From Tidjanibacter sp. (GTDB lineage Bacteria > Bacteroidota > Bacteroidia > Bacteroidales > Rikenellaceae): DNA of 51,009 nt. A model generated the notes under the pieces. The model did no database searches. It saw only the letters and a list, made by a program, of their open reading frames with translations, and was not told the DNA's origin. A program made the position numbers and the translations under genes. Below are positions 34,824 through 45,689 of this stretch, in pieces (the stretch's first letter is position 1; every line of letters begins with the position of its first letter). Location: NCBI GenBank assembly GCA_017628305.1, contig JAGBZI010000106.1:1-51009 (forward strand), read 5' to 3'.

Positions 34824-34853
34824 TCAATTATGGGTGTTGAAAACATTTAGCGA

Positions 34854-36863
34854 TTAATGTTTCGAACGGTACTGCTTGCGGTCGCGCTCCCTAAGCATCT
34901 GCTCCTGCTGGCGCTGGGCCTCCTCGAGCCTCTGCTGCCATTTGCTCTTCTTCTTAGGTGCCGAAGCCATCGCACGCGCCTTTGCAAGCATCTTCTCGCG
35001 AAGCCTATCCTCCTTGATGCCAAAGCGGAATGCGTAGTTCTGGATGATGGTAATCATCTGCGACACAAAGTAGTAGTAGCACAAGCCGCTCGCATAGTTA
35101 TTCATCCACATGAGCATCATGATAGGGGTGAAATAGAGCATCATAAACTTCATGCCTGCCATACCGGGGGCGGCGGCCGTCTGCTGCTCCTGCTCCTTAT
35201 AGGTGAGCTTGGTGTAGAAGAACAGGGTGACAGCCATGATGAGGGCCATGAGGCTCACATGGTTGCCATACCATGGAATATTGAAGGGCAAATTCAACAC
35301 ACTGTCATAGGTCGACAAATCCTTCATCCACAAGAAACTCTCGCCACGCAGCTCGATAGCGGTTGGGAAGAACCTAAACATCGCAATCAGCACGGGGAAC
35401 TGGATAAGCATAGGCAAGCAACCACCCATGGGACTCACGCCAAACTTCTTGTAGAGCTCCATTGTGGCCTGCTGGCTCTTCATCATCTCGTTCTGGTCGG
35501 TCTGGGCCTTGGGATACTTCGCCTGAATTGCTGCCAACTCGGGGCGGATAGCTCTCATCTTGGCCGACGACATCATAGATTTATAGGTGAGGGGGAAGAT
35601 GAGCAGCTTGATAAAGAGGGTGAGCAGCAGAATGATGAGGCCGTAGCTGGCGATAAAGCGGCTCAAAAGGTCGAACACGGGGATTACAATCCACCTGTTA
35701 ACCCAGCTCACAAGGCGACCACCAAGCTGCACGAGTTTCTCCAATCCGAGGTCATACTCCTTCAGCAGCGAGTACTTATTGGGACCATAGTAGAATTTGA
35801 AATTGTAGCCACCCTGCTCATAGTCAAAGGGAACCGTTACGCTTGCATAGTAGTCTTTGATGTAGCCGGTGCCGGGTTTGTAGGTGTCGAAACCAACTTC
35901 GCCATTGCTGAAGCCATCGGGTGCAATCATAATCGACGAGAAGAACTGCTGCTGGAAAGCAAACCACTCAAACTCGGTCTTGATGTTCTCGCTGCGGCTG
36001 CCGCCACCACGCTTGCCAATCTGACCCATGCCAAGTTTCTCCACCTTGCGATCGTCGGGGAAGAGGTACGACACGGTGGTATACATATTCTCATTCTGGT
36101 AGCCACGCTCGTTCTGGTAGCTGGTGTTGTTCCACACGACATCAAACGAAGTGGCATTGCGCATCCACTCCTCCATGCCCACAAAGTTTACATCGAAATC
36201 GACCATATAGTCGTCGGGCCTCATGGTGTAGAGGAACTCGAGGTAGGCATTTTCGTCCATAGGCAGCCTCATCGAAAGCCTCTGGCAATTAACACCTTCC
36301 GAATCGGTGAAATATTCAACGCCCGAGGTGGTGAAATAGAAGCCCTCGGTATTGATTTTACTCTCGCTATAACCCCTGCGCATGTAGAAACCGATGTCGA
36401 ATTTTGCGCTCTTGGGGTCAAACATTTTCACCAATTCGCCCTCGCCATTTTCGCTGTATTTGCGATAATCCTTGAGGGTAACATCTGCCACTTTCGCACC
36501 ATAGTTGGAGATCTGCATGGTCATCACCTCATTCTCCAATGTAAAAAGCTGTTCCTCGCCTTGGAGCGCTGCAGTGAGGCTCTCGCCAAAGTTACGCTCA
36601 AGCTCGGCCTGCAATCTCTGGTTGGCCAGCGCCTGATACTCGGCAACAGCTGCCGCACGGGCCTCCTCTTCATTTGCGGCCTCAAGCTCGTGGAGATACT
36701 TCTCGGGGTGCTCGGCGCGGTCGATGGAGTCGGCAATAAACTGCTCCCTCTGGGCAGCGTAATAGGCCTGACGATCCTTCTCGGTCTGTTTGCTTACATA
36801 CCAGCTGTATCCAAAAAGGATAAAGCCCATGAGGACGAAGCCTATAATACTTTTTTTATCCAT
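34854..36863 (-). CDS. yidC: Membrane protein insertase YidC
   Basis: YidC inserts and folds inner-membrane proteins with or without SecYEG. The 669-residue protein has the Gram-negative layout: an N-terminal membrane segment (about residues 5-22), a long periplasmic beta domain, then the conserved five-helix core starting near LIILLLTLFIKLLIFPLTYKS, with YKKFGVSPMGGCLPMLIQFP and LCYYYFVSQM, and a basic C-terminal tail rich in Lys/Arg. It follows pyrG after 40 bases and ends at a strong terminator. Confidence 0.97.
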   Translation of the reverse strand: MDKKSIIGFVLMGFILFGYSWYVSKQTEKDRQAYYAAQREQFIADSIDRAEHPEKYLHELEAANEEEARAAAVAEYQALANQRLQAELERNFGESLTAALQGEEQLFTLENEVMTMQISNYGAKVADVTLKDYRKYSENGEGELVKMFDPKSAKFDIGFYMRRGYSESKINTEGFYFTTSGVEYFTDSEGVNCQRLSMRLPMDENAYLEFLYTMRPDDYMVDFDVNFVGMEEWMRNATSFDVVWNNTSYQNERGYQNENMYTTVSYLFPDDRKVEKLGMGQIGKRGGGSRSENIKTEFEWFAFQQQFFSSIMIAPDGFSNGEVGFDTYKPGTGYIKDYYASVTVPFDYEQGGYNFKFYYGPNKYSLLKEYDLGLEKLVQLGGRLVSWVNRWIVIPVFDLLSRFIASYGLIILLLTLFIKLLIFPLTYKSMMSSAKMRAIRPELAAIQAKYPKAQTDQNEMMKSQQATMELYKKFGVSPMGGCLPMLIQFPVLIAMFRFFPTAIELRGESFLWMKDLSTYDSVLNLPFNIPWYGNHVSLMALIMAVTLFFYTKLTYKEQEQQTAAAPGMAGMKFMMLYFTPIMMLMWMNNYASGLCYYYFVSQMITIIQNYAFRFGIKEDRLREKMLAKARAMASAPKKKSKWQQRLEEAQRQQEQMLRERDRKQYRSKH

Positions 36864-36903
36864 TTCTTCTATGTCTAAATTATATTCTTAATGGTAATTA
36901 ATA

Positions 36904-38541
<1,638 letters not shown>

Positions 38542-38553
38542 TTAAATTCGTTA

Positions 38554-40515
38554 CTACTCCCGTTCGCTGTCGATAAGGCCGATTTTCTCAACAATCTCAA
38601 GCACCTCCTGTTTGGCCCTTGCAATCTTGTTCTCCACATCGCGAATGAGCGACTCGGCACCCTTCGAACGCGAGAAGAAACCGATGTTGTTCTCCAAAGT
38701 GTGGATGTCGTTCTCGAGCTGTTTGAGCTTATTGTAAAGCCTCTCCCTCTCGCTACGCATCTTGTTGCCATTGCCCTTCATGGTGTTCAGTTTGTTGCGG
38801 AAGCGCTCAACGCCGCGCTCCCTATCACCGCTACGCAACACTTCAAATAGCTTATCAATAGCTGCACGATAACGATTTTGAAGACCCTCCTTCTCCTTGA
38901 TGGGCACAAAGCCAATCTCGCTCCAGCGCCTCTGGAACTCCTTGATATTCTCAATCGAGCCACCGGTAATATCAAAAGCCTCTATCTCCTCGAGCAGCGA
39001 CCTCTTCTTTGCAAGGTTGTCTGCCTGCTGGGCATCAACACTCGAGAAGTGCTCATTCTTGCGGGCGAAGAAGTGGTCGCAGGCAGCGCGGAAGCGTTTC
39101 CACACTGCATCGGCATGGCGACGCGAAACGGGGCCAATCTCCTTCCAGCGCTTCTGGAGGGCTATAAGCTCATCGGCACTCCTCTTCCACTGCTCGCTAT
39201 CTTTGAGGGCCTCGGCAGCCTCACAAATCTCCACCTTGAGCTGCAGATTGTGCTCCATCTCCACACGAATATTGTCGTAGAATGCGCGCTTCAGCTCAAA
39301 GAATTTGTCGCAAGCTGCACGGAAGCGCTCATAAATCTTAGTATTATCCTTCTTGGGTGCAAAGCCGATGGTTTTCCACACCTTCTGAATCTCTATCAGG
39401 TTCTCCGATGCCCTATTCCACTCTTTACGGGTGGTAAACATTGCTGTCGAAAGTGCCTCGGCCTTCTCGCAAAGCTCGGTTTTGAGCGCAAGGTTCTTTC
39501 TCTGCTCCTCCTTAATGCCCTCATAGTACTCCTGATGCTGACGGTTGATGCGTGAGGAAGCCTCCTTGAAACGCTCCCAAATGGTATCTTTATACTCCAC
39601 AGCCACGGGGCCAATCTCCCTCCACTGCTCGTGGAGCTCCTGCAACTTGCGGAAAGCCTCCAAAATGGACTGCTCGCCCACCAACGCCTCGGCAGCCTCG
39701 CACAGCGCAGTCTTCGACTCGAGGTTGCGCTGAAGATCCAAATCGCGCAACTCCTTATTGATTTTCACAAAGTTATAGAAATTCTCCATGTGGAGATTAT
39801 AGGTCTCCCAAATCTCTTTTACATTGGCCTGAGGAACAACGCCCGTCTCTTTCCATCTCTGCTGCAACTGGCGAAACATCTGGAAAGTCTGGCCTGCAAT
39901 CTCGCCATTCTCCACCAAAGCCTTGAGCTCCTCAATAATCTGGAGCTTAATCTTAAGGTTCTCCTCCTTGGTTTGCTCGAGCGATGCCATATACTCCTCG
40001 CGCCTTGTGCGATAGATGGCAAAGTACTCCTTGAGCCTTATCTCGTCACTATCGGCAGGTGCCACAAACTCCTCGGCAACACCACCCTCAGCAACAAATT
40101 TACGCTTCAACTCATCCACCTCCACACGGTGGCGTTTGTAGAAAGCAACCTTCACAGCCTCCACATCGTAGCGCAAGGTCTGCACAGGTTTATTCTCGAG
40201 CAGGTTGGCGAAATACTCCACGAGCTCGCCCTTGTTCATGCCCGCAACACTCTCGAGCGAGCCGGCCAAGCGGTCGTTAACCTCAGCGCCCTCCTCACTC
40301 ATCTCATCATTCTCGAGCTTGAACTCGGGAGCGTCGGCAGCCGCAGCAGCCTCCTCCTCGGCAAAGCTCACAGCCTCGCCACTGGTCTCCACAACATCCT
40401 CACTCTCAGTCACAGCGGCCTCCTGAAGGGCACACTCTTGGGTAGCAACCTCTTTCGCATCTTCGGCATTGCCGACTTGTTCCTCGGGAACAGAATTCAA
40501 TTTTTCGGTAGTCAT
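38554..40515 (-). CDS. DUF349 repeat protein
   Basis: A 653-residue, strongly helical, charged protein with an acidic N-terminus (about the first 95 residues) followed by at least five DUF349 repeats. Each repeat shows a W-x-EIGPV or W-x-TIGFAP core (WRE/WKEIGPV, WKTIGFAPKK, WSEIGFVPIKEKEG) and paired helices. The C-terminal 80 residues are a predicted coiled coil (KLKQLENDIHTLENNIGF). No signal peptide or membrane segment. DUF349 proteins have no settled biochemical role. It is the first gene of a unit with pyrG and yidC and has a good promoter match upstream. Confidence 0.88.
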   Translation of the reverse strand: MTTEKLNSVPEEQVGNAEDAKEVATQECALQEAAVTESEDVVETSGEAVSFAEEEAAAAADAPEFKLENDEMSEEGAEVNDRLAGSLESVAGMNKGELVEYFANLLENKPVQTLRYDVEAVKVAFYKRHRVEVDELKRKFVAEGGVAEEFVAPADSDEIRLKEYFAIYRTRREEYMASLEQTKEENLKIKLQIIEELKALVENGEIAGQTFQMFRQLQQRWKETGVVPQANVKEIWETYNLHMENFYNFVKINKELRDLDLQRNLESKTALCEAAEALVGEQSILEAFRKLQELHEQWREIGPVAVEYKDTIWERFKEASSRINRQHQEYYEGIKEEQRKNLALKTELCEKAEALSTAMFTTRKEWNRASENLIEIQKVWKTIGFAPKKDNTKIYERFRAACDKFFELKRAFYDNIRVEMEHNLQLKVEICEAAEALKDSEQWKRSADELIALQKRWKEIGPVSRRHADAVWKRFRAACDHFFARKNEHFSSVDAQQADNLAKKRSLLEEIEAFDITGGSIENIKEFQRRWSEIGFVPIKEKEGLQNRYRAAIDKLFEVLRSGDRERGVERFRNKLNTMKGNGNKMRSERERLYNKLKQLENDIHTLENNIGFFSRSKGAESLIRDVENKIARAKQEVLEIVEKIGLIDSERE

Positions 40516-40576
40516 AATCCTAATGGTTTATCATTCTCACATTTAATGCACGAATCACTATCGCACAGATAACTTA

Positions 40577-40607
40577 CAAATATACAACATTTCGCCGAAC
40601 TTTCCAA
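40577..40607 (-). promoter_or_regulatory. Promoter of the DUF349-pyrG-yidC unit
   Basis: On the minus strand the -7 box TATATTTG (40577-40584) is a perfect TAnnTTTG. A TTGG at the -33 position (40604-40607) is separated by 19 bases, the usual spacing. This is the best two-part promoter match in the window, 62 bases upstream of the ATG. Confidence 0.7.
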
Positions 40608-40676
40608 CCTAAATAAGGTTTTTTCAACCTCTTTATTAAATAAGGTGTGGTTTTGTAGGAACTTTCGACAAGAATT

Positions 40677-40684
40677 TGTATCTT
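40677..40684 (+). promoter_or_regulatory. Near-consensus -7 element for the response regulator gene
   Basis: TATCTTTC differs from TAnnTTTG only in the last base and lies 26 bases before the ATG. A small AACCT-AAATA-AGGTT hairpin with a T-run lies upstream at 40606-40625. Confidence 0.4.
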
Positions 40685-40710
40685 TCGGGGATTTTGAAGG
40701 AGAACTTGCT

Positions 40711-41406
40711 ATGAACTACAAGATACTGCTTGTCGACGACGAGCCCGATATTCTCGAATTTGTGGGCTACAACCTTCGCCGTGAGGGATTTGAGGTGAGC
40801 ACCGCTCCCAATGGTGTAGTGGCCTTGGAGTTGGCCGCAGCCACCCAACCCCACCTCGTGTTGCTGGATGTAATGATGCCCGAAATGGACGGCATGGAGA
40901 CATGTCGTAGGCTCAAAGCTATGCCCGAGTTGTCGGACACCATCGTAGTCTTTCTCTCGGCAAGGGGCGAGGACGAATCGCAAATAGAGGGTTTCGACCT
41001 CGGAGCCGACGACTACATCACAAAGCCCATTCACCCCAAGCTGCTCGTAAGCCGCCTGAAGGCTATTCTCAAGCGTGCGGAGGGCGGCCATGGAGAGAAC
41101 ACCGAGGCTGAGGAAGAGGTTGCGAAAAACACTTCGAGCGACATCATTACCATCGACAAGGAGCGTTTTGTGGTAATCAAAAACGGCAGGGAGATTGTAA
41201 TGCCCCGCAAGGAGTTCCAACTGATGGCTCTGCTCTATTCCAAGCCTCACAAGGTATTCTCCCGCGAGGAGATTTACTCCACAGTGTGGGGTAGCGAAGT
41301 GGTTGTGGGCGACCGCACCATAGATGTCCACATCCGCAAACTGCGCACAAAAATTGGCGAGGACCACATCGTGACTATCAAGGGCGTGGGCTACAAATAT
41401 GAGTAG
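40711..41406 (+). CDS. OmpR/PhoB-type response regulator (orphan)
   Basis: A two-domain transcription regulator of 231 residues. The receiver domain has acidic pocket Asp9/Asp10, phosphoacceptor Asp53 (VLLDVMMPEMDG), and the conserved Lys in DYITKPIHP. The C-terminal winged helix has the recognition segment VVGDRTIDVHIRKLR. The ATG at 40711 has AAGGAG 8 bases upstream; the frame extends to 40645 without homology and over the promoter. No histidine kinase gene is adjacent, so its partner is unknown. It is 66 bases upstream of ackA in the same direction, so it may regulate or be cotranscribed with the acyl-kinase genes (inference). Confidence 0.95.
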   Translation: MNYKILLVDDEPDILEFVGYNLRREGFEVSTAPNGVVALELAAATQPHLVLLDVMMPEMDGMETCRRLKAMPELSDTIVVFLSARGEDESQIEGFDLGADDYITKPIHPKLLVSRLKAILKRAEGGHGENTEAEEEVAKNTSSDIITIDKERFVVIKNGREIVMPRKEFQLMALLYSKPHKVFSREEIYSTVWGSEVVVGDRTIDVHIRKLRTKIGEDHIVTIKGVGYKYE

Positions 41407-41472
41407 CGACACGAGTTTAAATAGCTGAAATAGATAACAATAAACATAAAAAACAAAACACAAACTGACACA

Positions 41473-42684
41473 ATGGTAATTCTTGTTCTTAACTGCGGTA
41501 GTAGCTCGATTAAGTATCAGGTAATCGAGATGAAAGAGAGTGGCAACAGCCTGCTGGCCAAAGGTCTTGTGGAGCGCATCGGCATCGAGGATGGCGTTTT
41601 GACCCACAAACCCACAGGCAAAGAGCCCGTAAAAACCGTAACCGACATTCCCGACCACACCGTGGGTATCGACCTCATCATCAAGGCCATTACCGACCCC
41701 GAGAGTGGTGTTATCGCTTCGCTCAGCGAGCTCGACGCTGTGGGCCACCGCGTTGTTCATGGCGGTGAGCAGTTCAAGGAGAGCACTCTCATCACCGATG
41801 ATGTAAGGAAGATGGTGGAGGGTTGCGTGGATTTGGCACCCCTGCACATTCCTGCAAACCTCAAGGGTATCTATGCCATCGATGAGTTGCTGCCCGGCAT
41901 TCCTCAGGTTGCCAACTTCGACACTGCATTCCACCAGACCATGCCTGCCAAGGCATTCCTCTATGGCATTCCCCGTCGCTACTACGACGAGTATCGTGTA
42001 AGGGCCTACGGTTTCCACGGCACAAGCCACCGCTTTGTGGCCGAGGAGGCTGCCAAAATGGTCGGTTTGGACTTCTTCAATTCGAAGATTGTCACCTGCC
42101 ACATCGGCAATGGCGGCTCGGTAACCGCCGTGCTCAATGGTAAGAGTGTCGACACCTCGATGGGTCTGACCCCCGTTGATGGTCTGATGATGGGTACTCG
42201 CTGCGGCTCCATCGACCCCGGCGTACTCAACTTCATCCACCAGAAAGAGGGCAAGAGCATGGAGGAGATTTGGAACCTCATCAACAAGGAGTCGGGCATC
42301 TATGGCCTTTCGGGCGGATTGTCGTCGGATATGCGCGACATCAAGGCAGCTGCCGATGCGGGCAATACCGTGGTTGCAGAGGCTCAAGAGGCATACTTCT
42401 ATCGCGTGAGGAAGCTCGTAGGCTCCTATGCAGCTGCAATGGGTGGCCTCGACTTGGTGGTATTCACCGGCGGCGTGGGCGAGAATGGCCCCGAGATGAG
42501 GGAGTATGTATGTGGTGGGATGGAGTTTATGGGCATCGAGTTCGACGCCGAGGCCAACCGTGGCGTAAAGGGTCAGGACAAGGTTCTCTCGACCCCCACT
42601 TCGAGGGTGAAAGTTGTGGTTATCGGCACCAACGAGGAGCTGGTAATTGCCACCGACACCTACAACATCGTGAGCAAACTCTAA
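41473..42684 (+). CDS. ackA: Acetate kinase (AckA)
   Basis: AckA makes ATP and acetate from acetyl phosphate. The ASKHA fold is shown by VLVLNCGSSSIKYQVIE at the N-terminus, GHRVVHGG, YGFHGTSHRFV, and the adenosine-binding FTGGVGENGPEMRE. At 403 residues it is normal. It is the first gene of an acyl-phosphate module with ptb and buk; a classical pta gene is not in the window. Confidence 0.97.
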   Translation: MVILVLNCGSSSIKYQVIEMKESGNSLLAKGLVERIGIEDGVLTHKPTGKEPVKTVTDIPDHTVGIDLIIKAITDPESGVIASLSELDAVGHRVVHGGEQFKESTLITDDVRKMVEGCVDLAPLHIPANLKGIYAIDELLPGIPQVANFDTAFHQTMPAKAFLYGIPRRYYDEYRVRAYGFHGTSHRFVAEEAAKMVGLDFFNSKIVTCHIGNGGSVTAVLNGKSVDTSMGLTPVDGLMMGTRCGSIDPGVLNFIHQKEGKSMEEIWNLINKESGIYGLSGGLSSDMRDIKAAADAGNTVVAEAQEAYFYRVRKLVGSYAAAMGGLDLVVFTGGVGENGPEMREYVCGGMEFMGIEFDAEANRGVKGQDKVLSTPTSRVKVVVIGTNEELVIATDTYNIVSKL

Positions 42685-42735
42685 TCGCAAAGAATTAACG
42701 AACAATTAGAAATCAATCCATAATACACTTAGACT

Positions 42736-43638
42736 ATGATTAAACATCTGGAAGACATTGTTGCTGCAGCGGTTGCTCGTGGCAAAAAGAAAATGATTGT
42801 TGCCTACGGTCAGGACACCCACTCGATTGGCGCTACCGACATGGCTATCAAGGCCGGTTTGGCAGAGGTAACCCTCGTTGGTGACCCCGAGGAGATTAAG
42901 AAATCGTGCGAGGCCGAGGGCGTAGATATGAGCCAGTATACCATCATCCCCGAGAGCGAGGATGTTAAGGCTGTGGAGATTGCCGTGAAAGCTGTTCACA
43001 ACGGCGAGTATGATGTGCTGATGAAGGGTGTAGTTCCCACCGACAAGTACATGAGGGGCATTCTCAACAAAGAGTGGGGTCTGCTTCCCGCCGGCACCAC
43101 CCTCAGCCATGTTACCGTACTGGAGGTTCCTGCATACCACAAACTCCTCGTGGTGAGCGATGTAGCAGTTCTCCCCTGCCCCTCGCTTGACCAGAAGAAA
43201 CAGATTATCAAATACCTCATCGAGACTGCTAACAACCTCGGTATCGAGCTTCCCAAGGTAGCTCTGTTGGCTCCCAGCGAGCAGCTGTTGCCCAAGGTAG
43301 TTAGCTCGGTGGAGGCTGCTGCTCTGTCGGAGATGGGTCAGAACGGTGAGCTGGGCAACGCCCTCTTCCACGGCCCCTTGGCACTGGATGTAGCTATCGA
43401 TCCCGAGAGTGTGAAGATTAAGAAGCTGAGCGGCCCCGTAGCTGGCGATGCTGACTGTATGCTCTTCCCCAACCTTGAGAGTGGCAACATCTTCTTCAAG
43501 GCTTGTTCGAAGTTTGCAGGTGCCGAGTTGGCAGCTATGGTTGCCGGTCCCAGCGCTCCCTGCGTGCTCACCTCGCGTGGCGACTCGACCAAAACCAAAC
43601 TCTACTCCATTGCACTTGCATGCCTCTCGGCAAAATAG
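42736..43638 (+). CDS. ptb: Phosphate butyryltransferase-type phosphotransacylase (Ptb)
   Basis: A 300-residue single-domain phosphotransacylase. It has the PTA/PTB fold with motifs VLMKGVVPTDKYMRGIL, FHGPLALDVAIDPES, AGDADCMLFPNLESGN and AELAAMVAGPSAPCVLTSRGDS. The lack of extra N-terminal domains and the neighbouring butyrate kinase point to Ptb, which turns butyryl-CoA or branched acyl-CoA into acyl phosphate, rather than Pta. Chain-length preference cannot be read from sequence alone. Gap to ackA 51 bases, to buk 30 bases. Confidence 0.9.
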   Translation: MIKHLEDIVAAAVARGKKKMIVAYGQDTHSIGATDMAIKAGLAEVTLVGDPEEIKKSCEAEGVDMSQYTIIPESEDVKAVEIAVKAVHNGEYDVLMKGVVPTDKYMRGILNKEWGLLPAGTTLSHVTVLEVPAYHKLLVVSDVAVLPCPSLDQKKQIIKYLIETANNLGIELPKVALLAPSEQLLPKVVSSVEAAALSEMGQNGELGNALFHGPLALDVAIDPESVKIKKLSGPVAGDADCMLFPNLESGNIFFKACSKFAGAELAAMVAGPSAPCVLTSRGDSTKTKLYSIALACLSAK

Positions 43639-43668
43639 TCGAAACCTAACACAGAACTACTAAACAAT

Positions 43669-44745
43669 ATGGAAAAGTTGTATAAAATTTTGACCATCAA
43701 CCCCGGTTCGACCTCGACCAAGGTTGCTGTTTTTGAGAACGACAAGGAGCTCTTCTCCACCACTCTTCGCCACTCGAGCGAGGAGATTGGTCGCTACAAA
43801 ACCATTCTCGACCAGCTCGACTTCCGTCGCGATGTAATTCTCGACGCCATCAAGCAGTCGGGCATTGAGCTCACTGAGCTTGATGCAGTTATCGGCCGTG
43901 GTGGTCTGCTGAAACCCATTCCCAGCGGCACCTACGAGGTTAATGCACAGATGATTGAGGACATCAAGGAGCGTCCCGCAGGTCAGCACGCATCGAACCT
44001 CGGCGCACTCTTGGCTGCCGAGATTGCCAAACTTGCAGGCGTTCACGCCTACATCGCCGACCCCGTGGTTGTTGATGAGTTGCAGGATGTTGCAAGGCTC
44101 ACCGGTCTGCCCGAGTTGGAGCGTCAGTCGATTTTCCACGCTCTGAACCAGAAGGCTGTGGCTCGCGTCTACGCCGACAAGATTGGCAAAGAGTACGAGG
44201 AGCTCAATCTGGTTGTTGCCCACATGGGTGGCGGCATCTCGATTGGTGCCCACCGCAAAGGCTTGGTTGTGGATGTTAACAACGCTCTCGATGGTGAGGG
44301 TCCCTTCTCGCCCGAGCGCGCAGGTACCATGCCCGCACTCGCATTTGCAAAGATGTGCATGAGCGGCGAGTACACCATCGCAGAGATTGCCAAGAAGATT
44401 AATGGCAAGGGCGGTGTTGTTGCACACCTGAATACCAACGACATGCGCGAGGTGGAGAACCGCTACAATGCAGGTGACAAGGATGCTATCCTCGTTGCCA
44501 ATGCTATGGCCTACGGTGTTGGTAAGTTCATCGGCCAGATGATTGCCGTGCTCAAGGGTCAGGTGGATGCAGTCATCCTCACCGGTGGTATTGCCTACGA
44601 CAGGAATGTTGTTGGCTACATCAAGGAGATGATTGAGCCTATGGCACAGGTGGTTGTAATGCCCGGTGAGAACGAGCTCGAGGCACTCGCAATGAATGCT
44701 CAGAGGGTTCTGGAGGGCAAACTCACCCCCAAGGTGTACGAGTAG
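43669..44745 (+). CDS. buk: Butyrate kinase (Buk)
   Basis: Buk converts butyryl or branched-chain acyl phosphate to the acid with ATP formation. The ASKHA signature KILTINPGSTSTKVAVFEND, NLVVAHMGGGISIGAH, and ILTGGIAYDRNVV are visible; the shorter 358-residue chain distinguishes it from AckA (about 400). In gut Bacteroidetes Ptb-Buk pairs serve butyrate or isobutyrate/isovalerate formation from amino acids (family knowledge). A strong terminator follows. Confidence 0.94.
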   Translation: MEKLYKILTINPGSTSTKVAVFENDKELFSTTLRHSSEEIGRYKTILDQLDFRRDVILDAIKQSGIELTELDAVIGRGGLLKPIPSGTYEVNAQMIEDIKERPAGQHASNLGALLAAEIAKLAGVHAYIADPVVVDELQDVARLTGLPELERQSIFHALNQKAVARVYADKIGKEYEELNLVVAHMGGGISIGAHRKGLVVDVNNALDGEGPFSPERAGTMPALAFAKMCMSGEYTIAEIAKKINGKGGVVAHLNTNDMREVENRYNAGDKDAILVANAMAYGVGKFIGQMIAVLKGQVDAVILTGGIAYDRNVVGYIKEMIEPMAQVVVMPGENELEALAMNAQRVLEGKLTPKVYE

Positions 44746-44769
44746 TCCGCCGAATTACTCCTGAATGAA

Positions 44770-44801
44770 AAAGGGACTGCCGAAGTGCAGTCCCTTTCTT
44801 T
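44770..44801 (+). terminator. Intrinsic terminator after buk
   Basis: An 11-bp perfect stem AAAGGGACTGC / GCAGTCCCTTT (44770-44780 and 44787-44797) with a 6-base loop, followed by CTTT. It ends the ackA-ptb-buk transcript. Confidence 0.85.
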
Positions 44802-44844
44802 AAAATGGACAAAGTGGTATTCTAATAACTAACACACTCAATCA

Positions 44845-45675
44845 ATGGATTCGTTTGTTAATCAGAAAGATTTTGAACTTCTCAACCGAGAAAACTACAC
44901 CTTTGAAGTCCTATCAAAGATATTGAAAGGAGAGTGTGACCTCATTAGGAGCAACCACGACAATCTGATATTGTGTCATTCAGAACCACATTATCCCGTT
45001 TGGATCTGGACACCAGACAACGCAACTGATGAAGCGAAAGAAAACGCTTGGAAACTGGTCTGCGAACTTTGCCCTCTTGTTAACGGGTACAGATATAATC
45101 TAAAATATGAATTAGCGGAATATTTCATTAAAAGAGCAGCAGCCGGAGAGGGCGTTAGTGCAGGGATATTGAAGAATATGTTTGTATATGATTGCCCTTC
45201 CCCCATTGTGCCGGATACTATTTCTGATGGTGGCATTTACTGCTGCACCACAGATGATGAAGAGGAGGCAGCTGCCATCATTCCACATTTCTATACGGAA
45301 ACCGGAGAGGCAAAACCCTCTTATCAGCATTGTCTGGGAAGAGTGAGAAATTATATTGCGGCCAAAGGATTCTTTTTCTGGAAAAACACAAATGGGAAAA
45401 CAGTAGACTGTGGCTCCTACAGATTGAACGGCAAATACGCGTTAATCAGCAATGTGTATACTTTCCCTAACGAACGCAGGAGGCATTATGCCCAGAACCT
45501 TGTGTATCAAATATCGCTTAAAGTGTCAGAGATGGGGTATATACCTATGTTATACACTAATGCAGATTACACAGCCTCCAATGCTTGTTACGAAAAGATT
45601 GGATATATCCAGCGAGGTAAATTGTGTACCTTGGCAAGCACAAATCTATCAAATACATCCGTTCAAAGGATGTAG
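44845..45675 (+). CDS. GNAT-family N-acetyltransferase, AT-rich
   Basis: The 276-residue protein has a C-terminal GNAT domain: YALISNVYTFPNERRRHYA is the beta4 and acetyl-CoA loop region, and YTNADYTASNACYEKIGY is motif B with the typical N-x-A-S-x-x-x-Y-x-K-x-G-Y pattern. The acetyl-CoA loop RRRHYA departs from the usual Q/RxxGxG/A, so activity is uncertain. The N-terminal half is unassigned. Substrate unknown. The gene is clearly richer in A and T and in AAA/ATA codons than its neighbours, is bounded by terminators/convergent genes, and may be a recent acquisition (inference). Confidence 0.8.
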   Translation: MDSFVNQKDFELLNRENYTFEVLSKILKGECDLIRSNHDNLILCHSEPHYPVWIWTPDNATDEAKENAWKLVCELCPLVNGYRYNLKYELAEYFIKRAAAGEGVSAGILKNMFVYDCPSPIVPDTISDGGIYCCTTDDEEEAAAIIPHFYTETGEAKPSYQHCLGRVRNYIAAKGFFFWKNTNGKTVDCGSYRLNGKYALISNVYTFPNERRRHYAQNLVYQISLKVSEMGYIPMLYTNADYTASNACYEKIGYIQRGKLCTLASTNLSNTSVQRM

Positions 45676-45689
45676 GGGGTGTGCAAACA

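Noticed and set aside
40606..40645. AAATAAGGT repeats and AACCT-AAATA-AGGTT hairpin before the response regulator
   Set aside because: Too short for an operator or terminator claim; the 5-bp stem is weak, so I only mention it with the promoter.
40636..42705. 689-codon minus-strand frame across the response regulator and ackA
   Set aside because: It crosses two confidently assigned plus-strand genes and their intergenic region and shows no recognisable domain.
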